Source of the DNA: Heterocephalus glaber
Taxonomy: Eukaryota; Chordata; Mammalia; Rodentia; Bathyergidae
Direction of reading: 5' to 3'
DNA length: 64,000 nt
NCBI RefSeq assembly: GCF_000247695.1
Contig: NW_004624747.1
Span: 11,857,773-11,921,772, forward strand
Shown here: positions 9,816-20,937 of the stretch, piece by piece
How positions within the stretch are numbered: position 1 is the stretch's first letter
How the letters are laid out: each line of letters begins with the position of its first letter
Program-made: the position numbers and the translations under genes
The notes under the pieces: generated by a model
What the model was told of the DNA's origin: nothing
Databases searched by the model: none
Seen by the model: the letters and a program-made list of their open reading frames with translations, nothing else

Positions 9816-9916
9816 TTTTTTGGGGGTTTTTTTGGTACTGGGGATTGAACTCGGGTCCTTGCCCTTTCGAGGCAGGCGAGGCAGGCGGCGGAACCACTGA
9901 GCTAAATCCCCAGCCC
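9816..9916 (-). mobile_element. ID-like tRNA-derived SINE with target-site duplication
   Basis: The minus-strand element starts with GGGCTGGGGATTTAGCTCAG (A-box-like) and has GAGTTCAATCCCC (B-box-like), then GTACC and a poly(A) seen here as poly(T). The flanks AAGTCCACTTGTG (9797-9809) and AAGTCCATTTGTG (9918-9930) differ at one base and form the TSD. Confidence 0.9.
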
Positions 9917-9930
9917 TAAGTCCATTTGTG

Positions 9931-11002
9931 GCTTTGTACCAGGTAGGGGATCAGGGGACACAGAGAGACGCCACACCCCACCTCCCACACACTGTCTTCA
10001 AATGAAGGGGGGAAGGGTGTCAGGGCAGAATTTCAACCTCATTAAGCAGCTACAGCCAGAGGAGACCAAAATCCCACCCCTGAGCAGACAGGGAAACTGA
10101 GGCCCTCAGGAGGGGAAATGAGAGCCTGAGAGGCCAGGCTTCTCCCCTTCCCCAGGTTTCAAATTGCCAGCCCTGAGGGGCAGGAGGTTAAGAAACCAGG
10201 ACCAGAACCATGTGGGATTCAGAGCCTACACATGGGTCTGTGGAAGTAAGGGCCACCCAGCCTGCCACCTGGCTTCGCACAGGATGTTTGGTGACAGAAC
10301 CATTCTGTGAAATTCATGGTTCCGTTTCAATAAACCAAGCTTTCTTCGGGTACAGCAGCACGCATTTGTGTGTAAGCATCATGGAGGGGTGGCTTTCACC
10401 CCGCAGTGCAGGCCTGACCTGCAACGCCTCAGAATACTTAGGCTTCGAATCCCCAGCACCTCTCACCCACATCAGCACTTACGAGCTTATCTACTCATCA
10501 GAGCAGTCCCTGGAGAGGAAGGGGCTGCAGCTTAGAGAGACCCATGCTCAGATTCAGTCTCGCAGAGGCCAGCTCAGGTCCAGCAGATGGGAGCAGCTCT
10601 GGATGTGAAGCCCAGCGGGTGAAGTGCAGGCTCCCAGCAATGCCGGTGACCACTCCAAGCTCTCCGTGTGAGAGACAGGGGCTCGCTCGCTGTGGGGAAG
10701 TCTTGAACAGCCAGTTTTGCTTTGGAGAGGAGCAAATACTTCTCAGAAGCTTCCGGTCTGTGTTGCCTGTGTGACGACCATGAAACCACATCTCGGTGCA
10801 CCTGTGGGACTCCGGTATTCACAGTGAGCAGGGTGTGGTTTCTAGGAATGGACCAGAAATGTGCTCTACAATGACCTCAAAGACCAAAGCAATGGTACCA
10901 AACATAGAAATATTGGGGGGAAAACCCAGAAGACCCATGTTTTGGAAATCTGTCCCTTGGGAATGCGATGCAGACATTGAAGCCATATGTATGTGTGGGG
11001 AA
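9931..11002. other. Intergenic DNA, no gene seen
   Basis: Unique sequence with a possible weak MIR relic around 10080-10130. A 132-codon frame (10210-10608) shows no recognisable domain and is not called. Confidence 0.4.
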
Positions 11003-11200
11003 GGAGTGCACATCTACAGCCTTAGCACTCTGGGAGGCTGAGGCAGGGGGATTGCAAGTTGAAACCCAACCTGGGCAACTTAGCAAGACTTTGTTTCAAA
11101 AAAAAAAAAATTTTAAAGGGCTGGGGATATACTCAGTGCAAAGGCCCTGGGTTCAACCCCCAATACCACAATAAATAAATTAATTAAATTAAATAAAGTA
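11003..11200 (+). repeat. B1+ID dimer SINE with (TAAA)n tail
   Basis: The B1 half includes AGCACTCTGGGAGGCTGAGG and the ID half AAAGGGCTGGGGATATACTC. The tail is AATAAATAAATTAATTAAAT. Confidence 0.9.
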
Positions 11201-11984
11201 AATCAAACTGGAGATCAGGGCTGAATCATTCCTGATCAGGCAAAACCAGTTAGGCTTTATGAGTGTCCTAAGCCTGGATTGATTTGCAAATCTAAGTGAA
11301 ACTGAAGCTATTTCTTATGAATGCTGAGACCAAAGGGAAACAGAGCTTACACTCAACCAACCAGCAGTAGTCAATGAACTTATAATCAAATAACTAGCGA
11401 CCTTCCAGGGATACAGAGCAGAGGAGGCTACCGTATCACCAGTCACATATTTTCTTTGCTTTCCTTTGTCACCAGCCCTGCATTCATGGGCCCTAGAGAG
11501 CAGAGGTCAGGCCAAAAGCCACCAGCCAGGGCTGCTGAATATGGTTAGGTGGAAAACAGGCCAGAGACTCACGAGAACTGGGCGCTTGCTCTGAGCTTGC
11601 CTTGTGTCTGGAGGAGAATCCCTTGGTCTCTCTGAACCTGCCTTGTCTGGAAAAGAAAGCTTTGATTTTCTGGTGGGAAGCAACGTAAGAAAGCAGTAAG
11701 GGCCTGAGAGTCGACTGGCTGCAGATGTGGGTGCAGCCCAACTTCCTCACCTGACTCCCTGGGTCGCATTCTGTAAAATTTAAGAGCAAGTGCTATAGAC
11801 CTTGGTGTGCCTACCCTCAATACATAAGAAGTGAAAGCCTCCTATGCTCCAAATACAGGAACTCACTGCCCATGCAGGATTCCACAGCTCCCTGGTGTTT
11901 TTAGGGTACAGACTGAAATCCCCAAGATGACTGGGGATGCCTTAGCACCCCGTTTTCCTCTAGCCTTGACTCGTGTATTCTCTG
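11201..11984. other. Intergenic DNA, no gene seen
   Basis: Unique AT/GC-mixed sequence. No exon, RNA gene or clear repeat is recognised. Confidence 0.4.
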
Positions 11985-12275
11985 CCTCTTTGTTCTCTGC
12001 TGTTTCCTTTATTTCTTCTTATATCCTCTGCCACAGGACCTTTGCACACACAGTTCCTTCTGCCTGGAGTGCTCTTCACAGGTCATCTTCTCAGTACCTG
12101 CCACTCTCTCTTCAGACCCAGTTCGTGTGCCACCTCCCTAAGGCTTCCCTGACCCGCCCCGCCCTGCCTCATGATTTCAGAGCTCAGGGTCCAGCTCCTG
12201 TCTATCTCCAGCAGCACTGTCTGTTTTGTTCCCACTGCATCTCCTGGTCCAAGCACAGCACCTGGCACTGAGAGG
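11985..12275 (+). repeat. L2 LINE 3'-end relic
   Basis: The series CTTTGCACACACAGTTCCTT, CTGCCTGGAGTGCTCTTC, TCAGACCCAGTTCGTGTGCC, CTAAGGCTTCCCTGACC and CACAGCACCTGGCAC follows the L2 3' end in order. Confidence 0.75.
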
Positions 12276-12299
12276 AAACTACCGCCACCACATTGCAGG

Positions 12300-12925
12300 C
12301 GCTGCCCGAGGTGCCTGACACACACTAATTTGTTTAAGCATCGTAACAGCCCCCTGAGGGTGGTACTGTCAGTATCCCATTTTATTTAGTTATTCAGTGG
12401 TCCTAGGGATTGAACCCAAGGCCTTCATATTTAGCTACATCCCCAGCCCTTTAAAAAAAAAATTTTTTTTTTTCGTATCAGAGATTGAACTCAGGACCTT
12501 GCACTTGCAAGGCAGGCATGGTGCCACTGAGCTAAATCCCCAGCTAAAAAAAAATTTTTTTAACAATAGCAAAGTTTTACATATACTGAATTTAGGAAAA
12601 GAAACAGGCTCTGCAGAGTGAGTTTGGGCCAAGTAAAAATAAGAAAATAAGTACATTCTATGAGAGTGAGCTACCATAAGAGAATACAGCCTACATTTTT
12701 ACTTTTGAGACAGGGTCTAAGTTGCCCAGGCAAGACTCAAAATTGTAATTCTCCTGCCTCTGCTTCCCAGAGAGCTGGGGTTACAGCCATGCACCACCAT
12801 GCCCAACCTGGTATCCCTATTTTGGAGATGGTAAAACAAGGCCCAGAGGAGTTCAGTAACTGGCCTGGATCAATGTAGCTTGTAAATGGCAAAGGCAGGG
12901 CTTGAACCTAGGGTATCAAGGACAA
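12300..12925 (-). repeat. MIR relic (minus) split by a cluster of later SINE insertions
   Basis: MIR reverse-complement sequence runs up to ATCCCATTTTATTTAG near 12390 and resumes at TATTTTGGAGATGGTAAAAC near 12818, ending in GGGCTTGAACCTAGGG. Between the halves lie an ID fragment (about 12395-12450), a full ID element (about 12453-12545) and a B1 (about 12693-12810), all minus. Confidence 0.75.
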
Positions 12926-13519
12926 CACCCAGCTCCTTGCTGGCCTTGCCTGCTGTGATCGCCTGAGAAGACACAACACTCTCGGTGCCCTTCACAGCTG
13001 TGAGCTACTGGGGCTGGAGTGGGAATTGCAATCCACAAAGCCAGTGGATGGCAGGTTCCTCTCCACACTGCAGCCCAGCAGTGGGCTAGCCTGGGAACCA
13101 AGGGCTGTTACGGGCCTTGGGGAAAAATATGCTCCAGGCTATTAACCAAGGGCACGTGATTGTTTGAACAGCTCCTTCGGGAAGTGAGAATCGAGCCTCA
13201 TTGGACCCTGAGGCACAGTGCTGCTCCACAGGAACCCTGGACAGCTAAGATTTGATGCTCAGACCACCTACAACCTCCAAGATTCAGACACTCCTCAGCA
13301 GTCATCTCTGCACTAAAACAGTTGTCCTTATTTCAGATGAGGGGAAAATGTGTGCAGCCTCTGGTGGACATTGAGTCCCAGCAGGCATCGCTGCAGCCCG
13401 CACAGTGGAGTTTCCGCAGCAGCCTGTTTGATTGCATTTTGCTGCTATTGTTTCAGGGTGGGTGGTGGGGTGGGAAACGGCTCACTCCACAACAAGAACA
13501 ACTCTAGTGAAACCTGGTA
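12926..13519. other. Intergenic DNA, no gene seen
   Basis: Unique sequence with no supportable feature. Confidence 0.4.
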
Positions 13520-13682
13520 AGCCAGGTGCAGTGCCTCACACCCTTCATCCCAGCTACTTGGGTAGCTGAGGCAGGAGGATCACATATTGGAGGCCAGCCT
13601 GGGCAACTTAATGAGTGCCAGTCTCAAAATAAAATTCTGCCTAGCATGTGTAAGGCTCTGGGTTCAATTCCCAGTATTGCCC
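13520..13682 (+). repeat. B1+ID dimer SINE (ID half truncated)
   Basis: The B1 head AGCCAGGTGCAGTGCCTCAC leads to CAGTCTCAAAATAAA, then the 3' part of an ID (CTAGCATGTGTAAGGCTC, GTTCAATTCCCAG). Confidence 0.88.
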
Positions 13683-13699
13683 AAAACAACACACATGCA

Positions 13700-13700
<1 letters not shown>

Positions 13701-13742
<42 letters not shown>
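13701..13742 (+). repeat. (CA)n microsatellite
   Basis: About twenty-one uninterrupted AC dinucleotides directly downstream of the SINE tail. Confidence 0.97.
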
Positions 13743-13745
<3 letters not shown>

Positions 13746-15734
13746 TCCCTTAATAATACTGTAAAACAAAGAGAGAAAGTATTGTGTGATCAAAGCCAGC
13801 AAAGCTTAGCTTCAATCCAGTATGCACCAGGTGTACAACAGTAAACTATATAGTCATTAAGGAAAATTAAAAAAAATTAAACACTGGTATCCTGGAAACA
13901 TGTGGGTGGGCAAAGACTATATCTGACAGGCCAGGTGTGACCTGAGATTATTTGTAATATGAGGGACCTGAGTGTTGCCCCTCACCCCCCCCCCGGATCC
14001 CCACTTCTGTAACCCTGACTGTGGGGGACACTGCAGGAAGACAGAGCTGACATCCCTCCTGGAATCCCACCCACCTTCCCCGGTGGTCACTGTCCAGAGC
14101 TGAGGCTCTGCAAGGGTGCAGGTGGATGTGACTCCAGGGCCACTGGCCTTCAGGGGTCACTCAGCCTGGTTTCCTCCAGGCTGAGAGTTCAGCTGTGTGC
14201 AGCCCATCTCCCCGGGCTGTGATTTCTTTAATTTGACCACCATGAATCATCTGTTCAAGTGAAAGTCAAAGTCCCATTAGATACAGTAAGAACAGAGCTG
14301 CTCCGTTCCATAAGGGCCAGACCTGGAGGGGGGTGGGGCTGTCACACCACCTGCATGCTCTCCAGCACCATCCTCTTCCACCCCATGGGCTCACAGCTTT
14401 GCCCGTTTGAATCATCAGAAGGGGAAGCAGCTACTTGGCACAGCTGTGGCCAGGATTCAATTCCCTTCCTCAGATGGAACAGTTCGCTTTCACGCCCCCT
14501 TCTGCCCCATTCTGGCAGCCAGCTCGGGCAGCAGCAGGAGCCAGTTTCTGGCAGGAGACGGCAGTGTAAAGCCATTCCTCCAGAGTGCAAAGAAAAGGGC
14601 AGCCTGGCCCAGCTCACTGGGCAGCTCAGGCAACAGAGGGTGGCTGCTTTCTGACTGGGTGACGGGAGGGCAAACAATGCAGACCCATGCTCTGAACCCA
14701 GCGATTATCCACGAGGGTGACAGTGAAGGAATCCGGGCCTCCAGTGGCCACCCCCGAGCGCCCAGCCCCTGCCTGGCAGGACAGACCCCAGAACAGCAGG
14801 ATCTCAGATCTCAAGGGGCTCTCGGGCCTGATGGGCACAGACCTTTGCAGCTGATGCAGGAGTCTTGGTGGCAGAAACTGCTCAAAGGGGCTGAAAAGGC
14901 ACTTAGGAGTCCTGTGGTGTCCCACAGAACCTCAGGTTTGAAGTGCAGCTGGATCTCAGGTGTGGACATGGACAGCTAAAGGGACCCAGAAGCCCTGTGA
15001 CCATCGCTGCACTCAATCTGCCCGAGAACCCCAACTTCCCCATCACCCCCACTAATGGAGGTGGCTCTGAGGGGCTCAACGGCCCAGCCTGGGGTTGACT
15101 TGATGAAAGGGTGGCGTTCTGGAAGCAAAGTACAGCTGAGCAGATAATCCAACGGGGGGGCCCCATCCCAGACAATGTCTCTATTTTCAATTATTTACTT
15201 AGTCATTGAATAATTATGGGCCAGATCGCAAGGAAAGTGACAAGTCCCTGTCCTAATGAAGTTTATTATTCCAGGAGACAGTCAAAAACTCAGTGATCAG
15301 CCGTAGCTAAGTGTCTGTTACAGAGAAAATGAGGGAGGAGAGGGGTTTTCATACAGGGGTCAGTGGAGGACTGAGAAGGGCAGGGTGCGGAGCTGGAGGC
15401 CTGCTCAGAGATGGAGGCCTCCACGGGGAGCCTTAGCAGGCACAGGTGAGGCATACAGGGGACCTGGCTTTCATCACAAGTGGAACAGGAAGCCACGGAG
15501 GGTTTGGGGCCAAGATGGGTCAGCAGGCATTTTAAGGGCAAGGTGGTGTTTTAGGCTTTATAGGTCTCTGTCACTACTGAAGTCTGAGCATTGAGCAAAA
15601 GCAGGCATAGACAAAGTATGGCATGCTCAAATAAACTTTGTGGGCACTAGAATTTGAATTTCGCGTAACTTTTACTTGTTGCTAAATATCTATGGGGTTT
15701 TTCCCAATCACTTGAAAATGAAAGAGCCATTCTA
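13743..15734. other. Intergenic DNA between SELPLG and CORO1C, no gene seen
   Basis: GC-rich unique sequence. A 190-codon plus frame (14407-14979) has no recognisable domain, and minus frames overlap it. There is a C-tract near 13986. No exon could be supported. Confidence 0.35.
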
Positions 15735-15895
15735 ACTGGGTGTTGTGGTACACACCTGTAATCTCAACACTTAGGAGGCTGAGACAGGAGGATTACCATG
15801 AGTTTGAGGCCAGCCTGAACTACATTACATAGTGAGACTCTGTCAAAAAAGAAAAAGAAAGAAAGGAGGGAAGGCAGGGAGGGAGGGAGGGAGGC
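15735..15895 (+). repeat. B1 SINE with GGGA-rich tail
   Basis: ACACACCTGTAATCTCAACAC through GAGACTCTGTCAAAAAAG is B1, followed by a purine-rich (GGGA)n tail. Confidence 0.9.
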
Positions 15896-15997
15896 ATTCT
15901 GAAGTTATGGGCTATCTAAACTTTCAGTGGTGTTGCATTAGCCTATGGGCCCTGCCCTGGTTTGCCTTCATACCTCGAAGTCAGCTCAACTGCTGCT

Positions 15998-16119
15998 TTT
16001 CTTTTCTTTTTGAGACATGGTCTTGCTATGTAGTTCAGGCTGGCCTTGAACTCATGGATATCCTCTTGCTTCAACCTTCTGAGTGCTGGAATTACAGGCA
16101 TGAGCCACCATGCCCAGCT
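15998..16119 (-). repeat. B1 SINE, minus orientation
   Basis: TTTTGAGACATGGTCTTGC to GAGCCACCATGCCCAGC is B1 in reverse. Confidence 0.9.
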
Positions 16120-16145
16120 TCAGCTGCTGCTTTGAAAGAAGACTG

Positions 16146-16519
16146 AAGTGGAGGACCCTAATTAGGAAGACAGACTCCATATTGCTGTTGACCCACCTGC
16201 CTGCCCTTTAGATGAACTCAGAAGGAGGAAGCTTAGAAACCTCCTCCCCTTAGAAAGTCTCTTTAGAAACAATTAATCAACTATTGTTTTACAAATGTTC
16301 TAACAGCAGGAGGTTCCGCTTCTGTACCTTTTGCTTGCTTTGCTAGTTCTATCCCACGGCGGGGGGGACCTAGAAACTGCTGGCCTCAAAGGTGTATAAA
16401 ATATGTTAATCTCCCCCATTTGGAGCTCAAGTCCGATGCTCGGCTCGGTCCCGGCCAGTAATAAACTCCTGTGTGGATTTAATATCGGTCTCTGGTTGGT
16501 TCTTTCTCACTGGGTGCAA
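16146..16519 (+). mobile_element. ERV solo LTR-like segment
   Basis: A TATAAAA (16395-16401) is followed 65 bases later by AATAAA (16460-16465), then TGTGTGG and a TTGGTTCTTTCTC stretch ending in a CA near 16519. This is the U3-R-U5 layout of a gammaretrovirus-like LTR. No gag/pol/env remnants flank it and no clear TSD was found. Confidence 0.65.
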
Positions 16520-17606
16520 CAGAAGTACAGGCAGGAGGCTTGGATAGGAAGCCACAATGGCTAGTTTTGTCGGTCAACTTGATCGGGCAGTGGGTGCTCA
16601 GATATTTGGCCAAACATTGTAAGTGTGGACTTTGTCTTCTACACAAAGGGGGAACCAGTGTCTCCTTCAGAGTCCTGGGCAGGCTCTAGAAAATGTCATT
16701 CTAGAAGCAAAAGAAAAAAAAAAAAGGGGGAACAGGTGGCTGGAGGCAGAAAGAGCAGTGACAAGGTTAACAATTACAGGTTACAAGGCCGTTCAGACAG
16801 TGGCCTGGCTGCTCTACAACAGGAGGTGTTGGCCGGTGGCCAGATGCCCACATGAGAATCTCCACCTTGTCACCTTATGCGGCATTCCAAGCCCCTGCCT
16901 CTGGGAGAAACTGGCCGGGAGCTAAGAGCCCACTGGTCACTTTGGGACTGTGTCTGAGGCCAGCAATAAGCAGCCCGACTCCATTAACCACAAGGAACTT
17001 TACCTCCTACAATGCTGCTCAGCACAGAATGAGACTGCAACAACTTTCGGTTATGGGTGAGGCAACTTCCCAGTTCTCTATCTCATCGCCTTAGCCCAAG
17101 GGCTTGAACCCTGCTGCTAAAACCCTGATGGTGGATTCCCAGCCCTCAGTTTCCCGACCTGCAGCTCTTTCCTGGCCAGACATTTCATCCACTGTATTTT
17201 CTCTGGGCCCTTTATGCTCTGTCAAAGTAAGTATTTCACCCAGTAGATGGCCAGATGAGTATGACTGTCCAGCGTGGAAGAGGAGATTGGGAAGCAAGCA
17301 GTGAGATGAGGTGGGGCTGTCACAAAGGTGGGCCCTGCTGCTGGGGACCTGTGGCACCTGGTGGAGGGAGGCTGTTGGCACCCTGGCCTGGAGTGCACAC
17401 TGTATCTGCATCATGTGGACTGGCTGGCTGTATCTGAAGCCTAAACTGCACACAGCACTGGGACCAGGTGCACTCCTGCTGCTTCCACTCTGAAATGCTG
17501 ACAGCCCAGCTTTCTCCATAGTCCCAGTGCCTGCCGGGCCTTGCCTGAACCCTTCTCAAAGTGCTCACTTATTCTTTGAAATCAGTGTGAGGTTGCTTCC
17601 ATTAAG
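16520..17606. other. Intergenic DNA, no gene seen
   Basis: It contains a sequence around 16560-16620 (TAGTTTTGTCGGTCAACTTG) that looks like an old interspersed repeat I cannot classify. Open frames of 60-140 codons on both strands show no recognisable domains. Confidence 0.35.
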
Positions 17607-17722
17607 AAAGCCCCACCACGGGGCCGGAGATTTGGCTCAGTGGTTTCGCTGCCTGCTGTGCAAGCGCAAGGACCTGAGTTCAAGTTCAATCCCCCGTACC
17701 AAAAAAAAAAAAAGCCCCACCA
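17607..17722 (+). mobile_element. ID-like SINE with target-site duplication
   Basis: The element from 17620 has GGGCCGGAGATTTGGCTCAG, a B-box-like GTTCAATCCCC and a poly(A) tail. Its flanks AAAGCCCCACCA at 17607-17618 and 17711-17722 are identical, giving a 12-bp TSD. Confidence 0.9.
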
Positions 17723-17803
17723 TGAATGTAATCATTGTGTATTGCAAACATGTACTAAAATAAACAGAAGCCATAAATGTTCTTGTTTTCACACACACAA
17801 AAC

Positions 17804-17976
17804 TAAGCCAGGTGCGGTGGTGCATGCCTATAATCCAAGCACTCTGGGATCACAAAAAAAAAAAAAAGGCAGGAGGATCACAAATTTAAGCCCAGCCTAG
17901 GCAACTTAGCAAAAAATAAAGGGGCTGGGGATTAGCTCAGTGTGAAGGCCCTGGGTTCCATTTCCAGTACCCCAGC
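17804..17976 (+). repeat. B1+ID dimer SINE
   Basis: AGCCAGGTGCGGTGGTGCAT begins a B1 half interrupted by an A14 run. The ID half reads GGGGCTGGGGATTAGCTCAG and ends in CCAGTACC. Confidence 0.88.
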
Positions 17977-18502
17977 CACAAAAGGAAAAACTAAGCTCAA
18001 AGTGTACGTGGATTTCTTTTGGTAACAGAAATACCTGCTTCTCTGAGCTTCACTCCTCATTCAAACACCCTCCCTGTTTGAGTTTTCTTATCCAGTTTCA
18101 TTTCCATGCAACAAAGCTCACCCATGCTGAACAAGAAGTCCCACCAACTTCGAAACTCAGCCTCCTCTGCACTACAACCCTCTACCCGGCACCACCTTTG
18201 CCTTGAGCACCTTTGGATCTGCTGCAGTTTGCATGGGGGAACAGTCACACATCCCACCAGGACTAGTATCTCGTGAACTCCTTCCACCTGCAAGTGTGTG
18301 ATGAACTGTTTGCTGGTGGTCAAAGTTCCCAGAGTGGGGAAGACGAAATACTGCTATCTTACTTCAGCCATGTAGCAGTGGGGGAATATTCACTCAGCAC
18401 ACCAGTCATCTCAGACTTAAACATTTTTACCAGCCCAGCCAAGGTGATGATCAGAGTCAGCAGCTGGGTCTGAGGTGAAGCATGCCGAAATGCATCTATC
18501 CC

Positions 18503-18697
18503 AACCAGGCAGTGGCATGCACCTGTAATCCCAGCTACCTGGGAAGCTAAGGCAGGAGAATCACCAAGTTCAAGGCCAGCCTGGGCAACTTAATGGGACC
18601 CTGCCTTAAAATGAAGTGAAAACATGCTAGGGATATAGCTCAATGACAGAGGACTTGCCTAGCATGTGCAAGGTCCTGAGTTTGATCCCCAATATCT
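18503..18697 (+). repeat. B1+ID dimer SINE
   Basis: The B1 half has ATGCACCTGTAATCCCAGC and the ID half GCTAGGGATATAGCTCAATG with GAGTTTGATCCCC. Confidence 0.9.
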
Positions 18698-19458
18698 TGT
18701 TGGTCTCTGTGGCCCTCATTTTCGCCATGTTAGTCTTACGTAATTTAATTTCTGTGTGACCACTATTCTCTTTTCCTTTGTGATTTATTCCAGTTGCTTC
18801 GGGGTTCCAAATCTTCTTCCTGAAGTCTAAAGAGGCATTCATTTTCTTCCCCCCAAAACGAAGGTCTTATTTCCCTTCAAGTGTTGGCAGAATTAGGAAG
18901 GCATATTGGTGTTCCACTGATTTATGCTTATTTTAATTATTAATTTATCACTAAAACATTAATTCTAAGAATTCTTTTCTGGGAATGAGAAATTTAGAAA
19001 TTCAGAAAAACTGAGTTTACCTACAACTTCCACCTACTGATTGCAGTAGCAGCATTCCTGGTATTTTTCTATACATAAACATTGTGCATACAAATTTCCT
19101 TTAAAAGACTCATCAGGAAGACTTGGCTGGGGGGTGACTGTCTTATGGACAGATGAAGCCCAGCTTCTTGACTAGAAACCCTAGTCTGCTCCTTCTTGTT
19201 CTTGTGAGCGCTGAAGGCTGTCATACTCCTCCCCTCTTAACTCTGAGCAGATAAGCCAACTAACAGAACTGACTGCACAGTGACTTTGTGGGATAGTTGG
19301 TGAGAATTGTTTTCAAATTTTCACCTATGAATTATTCAAATTATTTTTCAAACATTCAAATTATTTTTAAATGCAAATTTTACACAACACAGTCACCATG
19401 GGGCACTTGTAATATCCAAAGACAATTGGTGGTGGACACCCAACACCCAGAAGTCATA
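18698..19458. other. Intergenic AT-rich DNA, no gene seen
   Basis: Unique sequence with no exon or repeat I can support. Confidence 0.4.
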
Positions 19459-19646
19459 CAGTGGCACCTCGGCTCACAAATGCGTTTGTCTGCAAACAGA
19501 AGCTTATGGCAAAATTTTGTGTTTGTCTGCAGACTCTGCACTGGGTGACAAACACGACCCCAGCCATCTTTCCCACACAAACACAAACATGGCCATCTTT
19601 TCCAAAATTGTAGAACAAATTAAGTTTGTGAACCAAGGTACAACTG
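19459..19646 (+). mobile_element. Tc1/mariner-like MITE (188 bp) with TA target duplication
   Basis: The left end CAGTGGCACCTCGGCTCACA and the reverse complement of the right end, CAGTTGTACCTTGGTTCACA, are imperfect inverted terminal repeats. The element is bounded by TA on both sides (19457-19458, 19647-19648), the target preferred by Tc1/mariner transposases. It has no ORF for a transposase, so it is nonautonomous. Confidence 0.8.
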
Positions 19647-19748
19647 TATACTTTTTTTTTTGGTACCAGGGATCGAACTCCGGCCCTTGCGCTTGTGAGG
19701 CAGCCGGCAAAACCACTGAGCTAAATCCCTGGCCCTACGACTGTATAC
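19640..19748 (-). mobile_element. ID-like SINE inserted across the edge of the MITE, with TSD
   Basis: The minus-strand ID (poly(T), GGTACCAGGGATCGAACTCC, CCACTGAGCTAAATCCCTGG) is flanked by ACAACTGTATAC (19640-19651) and ACGACTGTATAC (19737-19748). The duplicated bases include the MITE end and its TA. Confidence 0.9.
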
Positions 19749-19857
19749 TTTCATGGTTCAACCCAGGTACATATACTTTAAAAACAAAAGCTGGAATCGA
19801 TTGTTCCATAGGGCTCCAGGTATACTTAACCACTGAGACACACACCACCCCCACCTT

Positions 19858-19968
19858 AAACTTTGAGACAAGGGCTTGCTAAGTTGACCAAGCTGGCTTT
19901 GAACTTGAGATCCTTCTGCCTCAACGTTCTGAGTGCTGGGATTACAGGCATCCACCACCATGGCCAGC
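19858..19968 (-). repeat. B1 SINE, minus orientation
   Basis: TTTGAGACAAGGGCTTGCT to ATCCACCACCATGGCCAGC is B1 in reverse. Confidence 0.85.
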
Positions 19969-20688
19969 TTAAGTGACTTTAAATAACCAGAGTGCTGACA
20001 TGTGGTTATTTAATGTGACAGGTAACTAACTTAACCAACTCCTTTCTGGAGGACTGATTTTCACTCTAGTTCCTGAGTATATCTTCTACCAGCTCCTTGG
20101 GACAAGATTCCCAAAGGCAAACCTTGGGTAAGCACACTGAAGGTGCGGCACCAACTTGGGCCGCTCCCCCTGGCTGAGGAGTGAAAGACCCGAACCCAGC
20201 ACTCCTCGGTGCACAGGGACTTGTGTATGGAGCAAAGGGCACTGTCCAGCCTGGGTGACAAGCAACGCCCATCTGAAGGAAGGTGTGCTATTGTGATGAC
20301 TTCAGTCCGCGATCCCAGGGCAATCTGGGGCTATTTTAACGTGCCAGCAGAAACAGAAAGGGGCCCTTAGAGTTAACAGATTCTTAAGAGCCAACAAAAA
20401 GTTTTTCTGGACACAATACTAAATACAACAAGGGAAGTAACCTTTAGAAAATGCAAGTTCTCCCCAGACAAGGTCTGGCTGTCTGTCTGGGGTAACACTA
20501 CGGCCTTTAGGTCTCTGGCAAAGAATCAAGATAGCCACAGCCAGAAAACAAGTCAGTCGTAAACAGACCACCATGCGTCTCCTTCCTGACGTCTGCCAGC
20601 TTCTGCTTCCTGCAGCCGCCAGCTGATGGAGAGCCTGGCAGCTAGCTACCCTGCCAACAGATAAGACAACTCTATGGTAAGGGCTTTG
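19969..20688. other. Intergenic DNA, no gene seen
   Basis: Unique sequence with no supportable feature. Confidence 0.4.
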
Positions 20689-20937
20689 CTTTTTGTGGTA
20701 CTAGGGATTGAACCTAGGGGTGCTCTACTACTAAGATACATCCCCAGCCCTTTTTTTTTTTTTGGTACCGGGGATCGAACTCAGGTCCTTGCACTTGTGC
20801 AGCAGGCGGCATCCAGCCCTTTTGATTTTGATACAAGGTTTTGTTAAAACGCTCAGACTGGGGTCAGATTTGCAATCTTCCTGCCTCAGCCTCCCAGGTA
20901 GCTGGGATTACAGGTGTGTACTTCCAGGCCCAGTTTA
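20689..20937 (-). repeat. B1+ID dimer SINE (minus) interrupted by a younger ID element
   Basis: An ID half (TAGGGATTGAACCTAGGGGT to TACATCCCCAGCCC) is followed by poly(T) and a second, truncated ID (GGTACCGGGGATCGAACTCA, CAGCAGGCGGC). The B1 half in reverse comes after (CCTGCCTCAGCCTCCCAGG). Confidence 0.8.

Noticed and set aside
14407..14979. 190-codon plus-strand ORF in the intergenic region
   Set aside because: No recognisable domain; overlapping frames on the other strand are equally long, typical of GC-rich DNA.
17620..17700. tRNA gene candidate (A- and B-box-like motifs), and similar stretches throughout
   Set aside because: These are ID-like SINEs with poly(A) tails and TSDs. They do not fold into a full cloverleaf with a mature 3' end.
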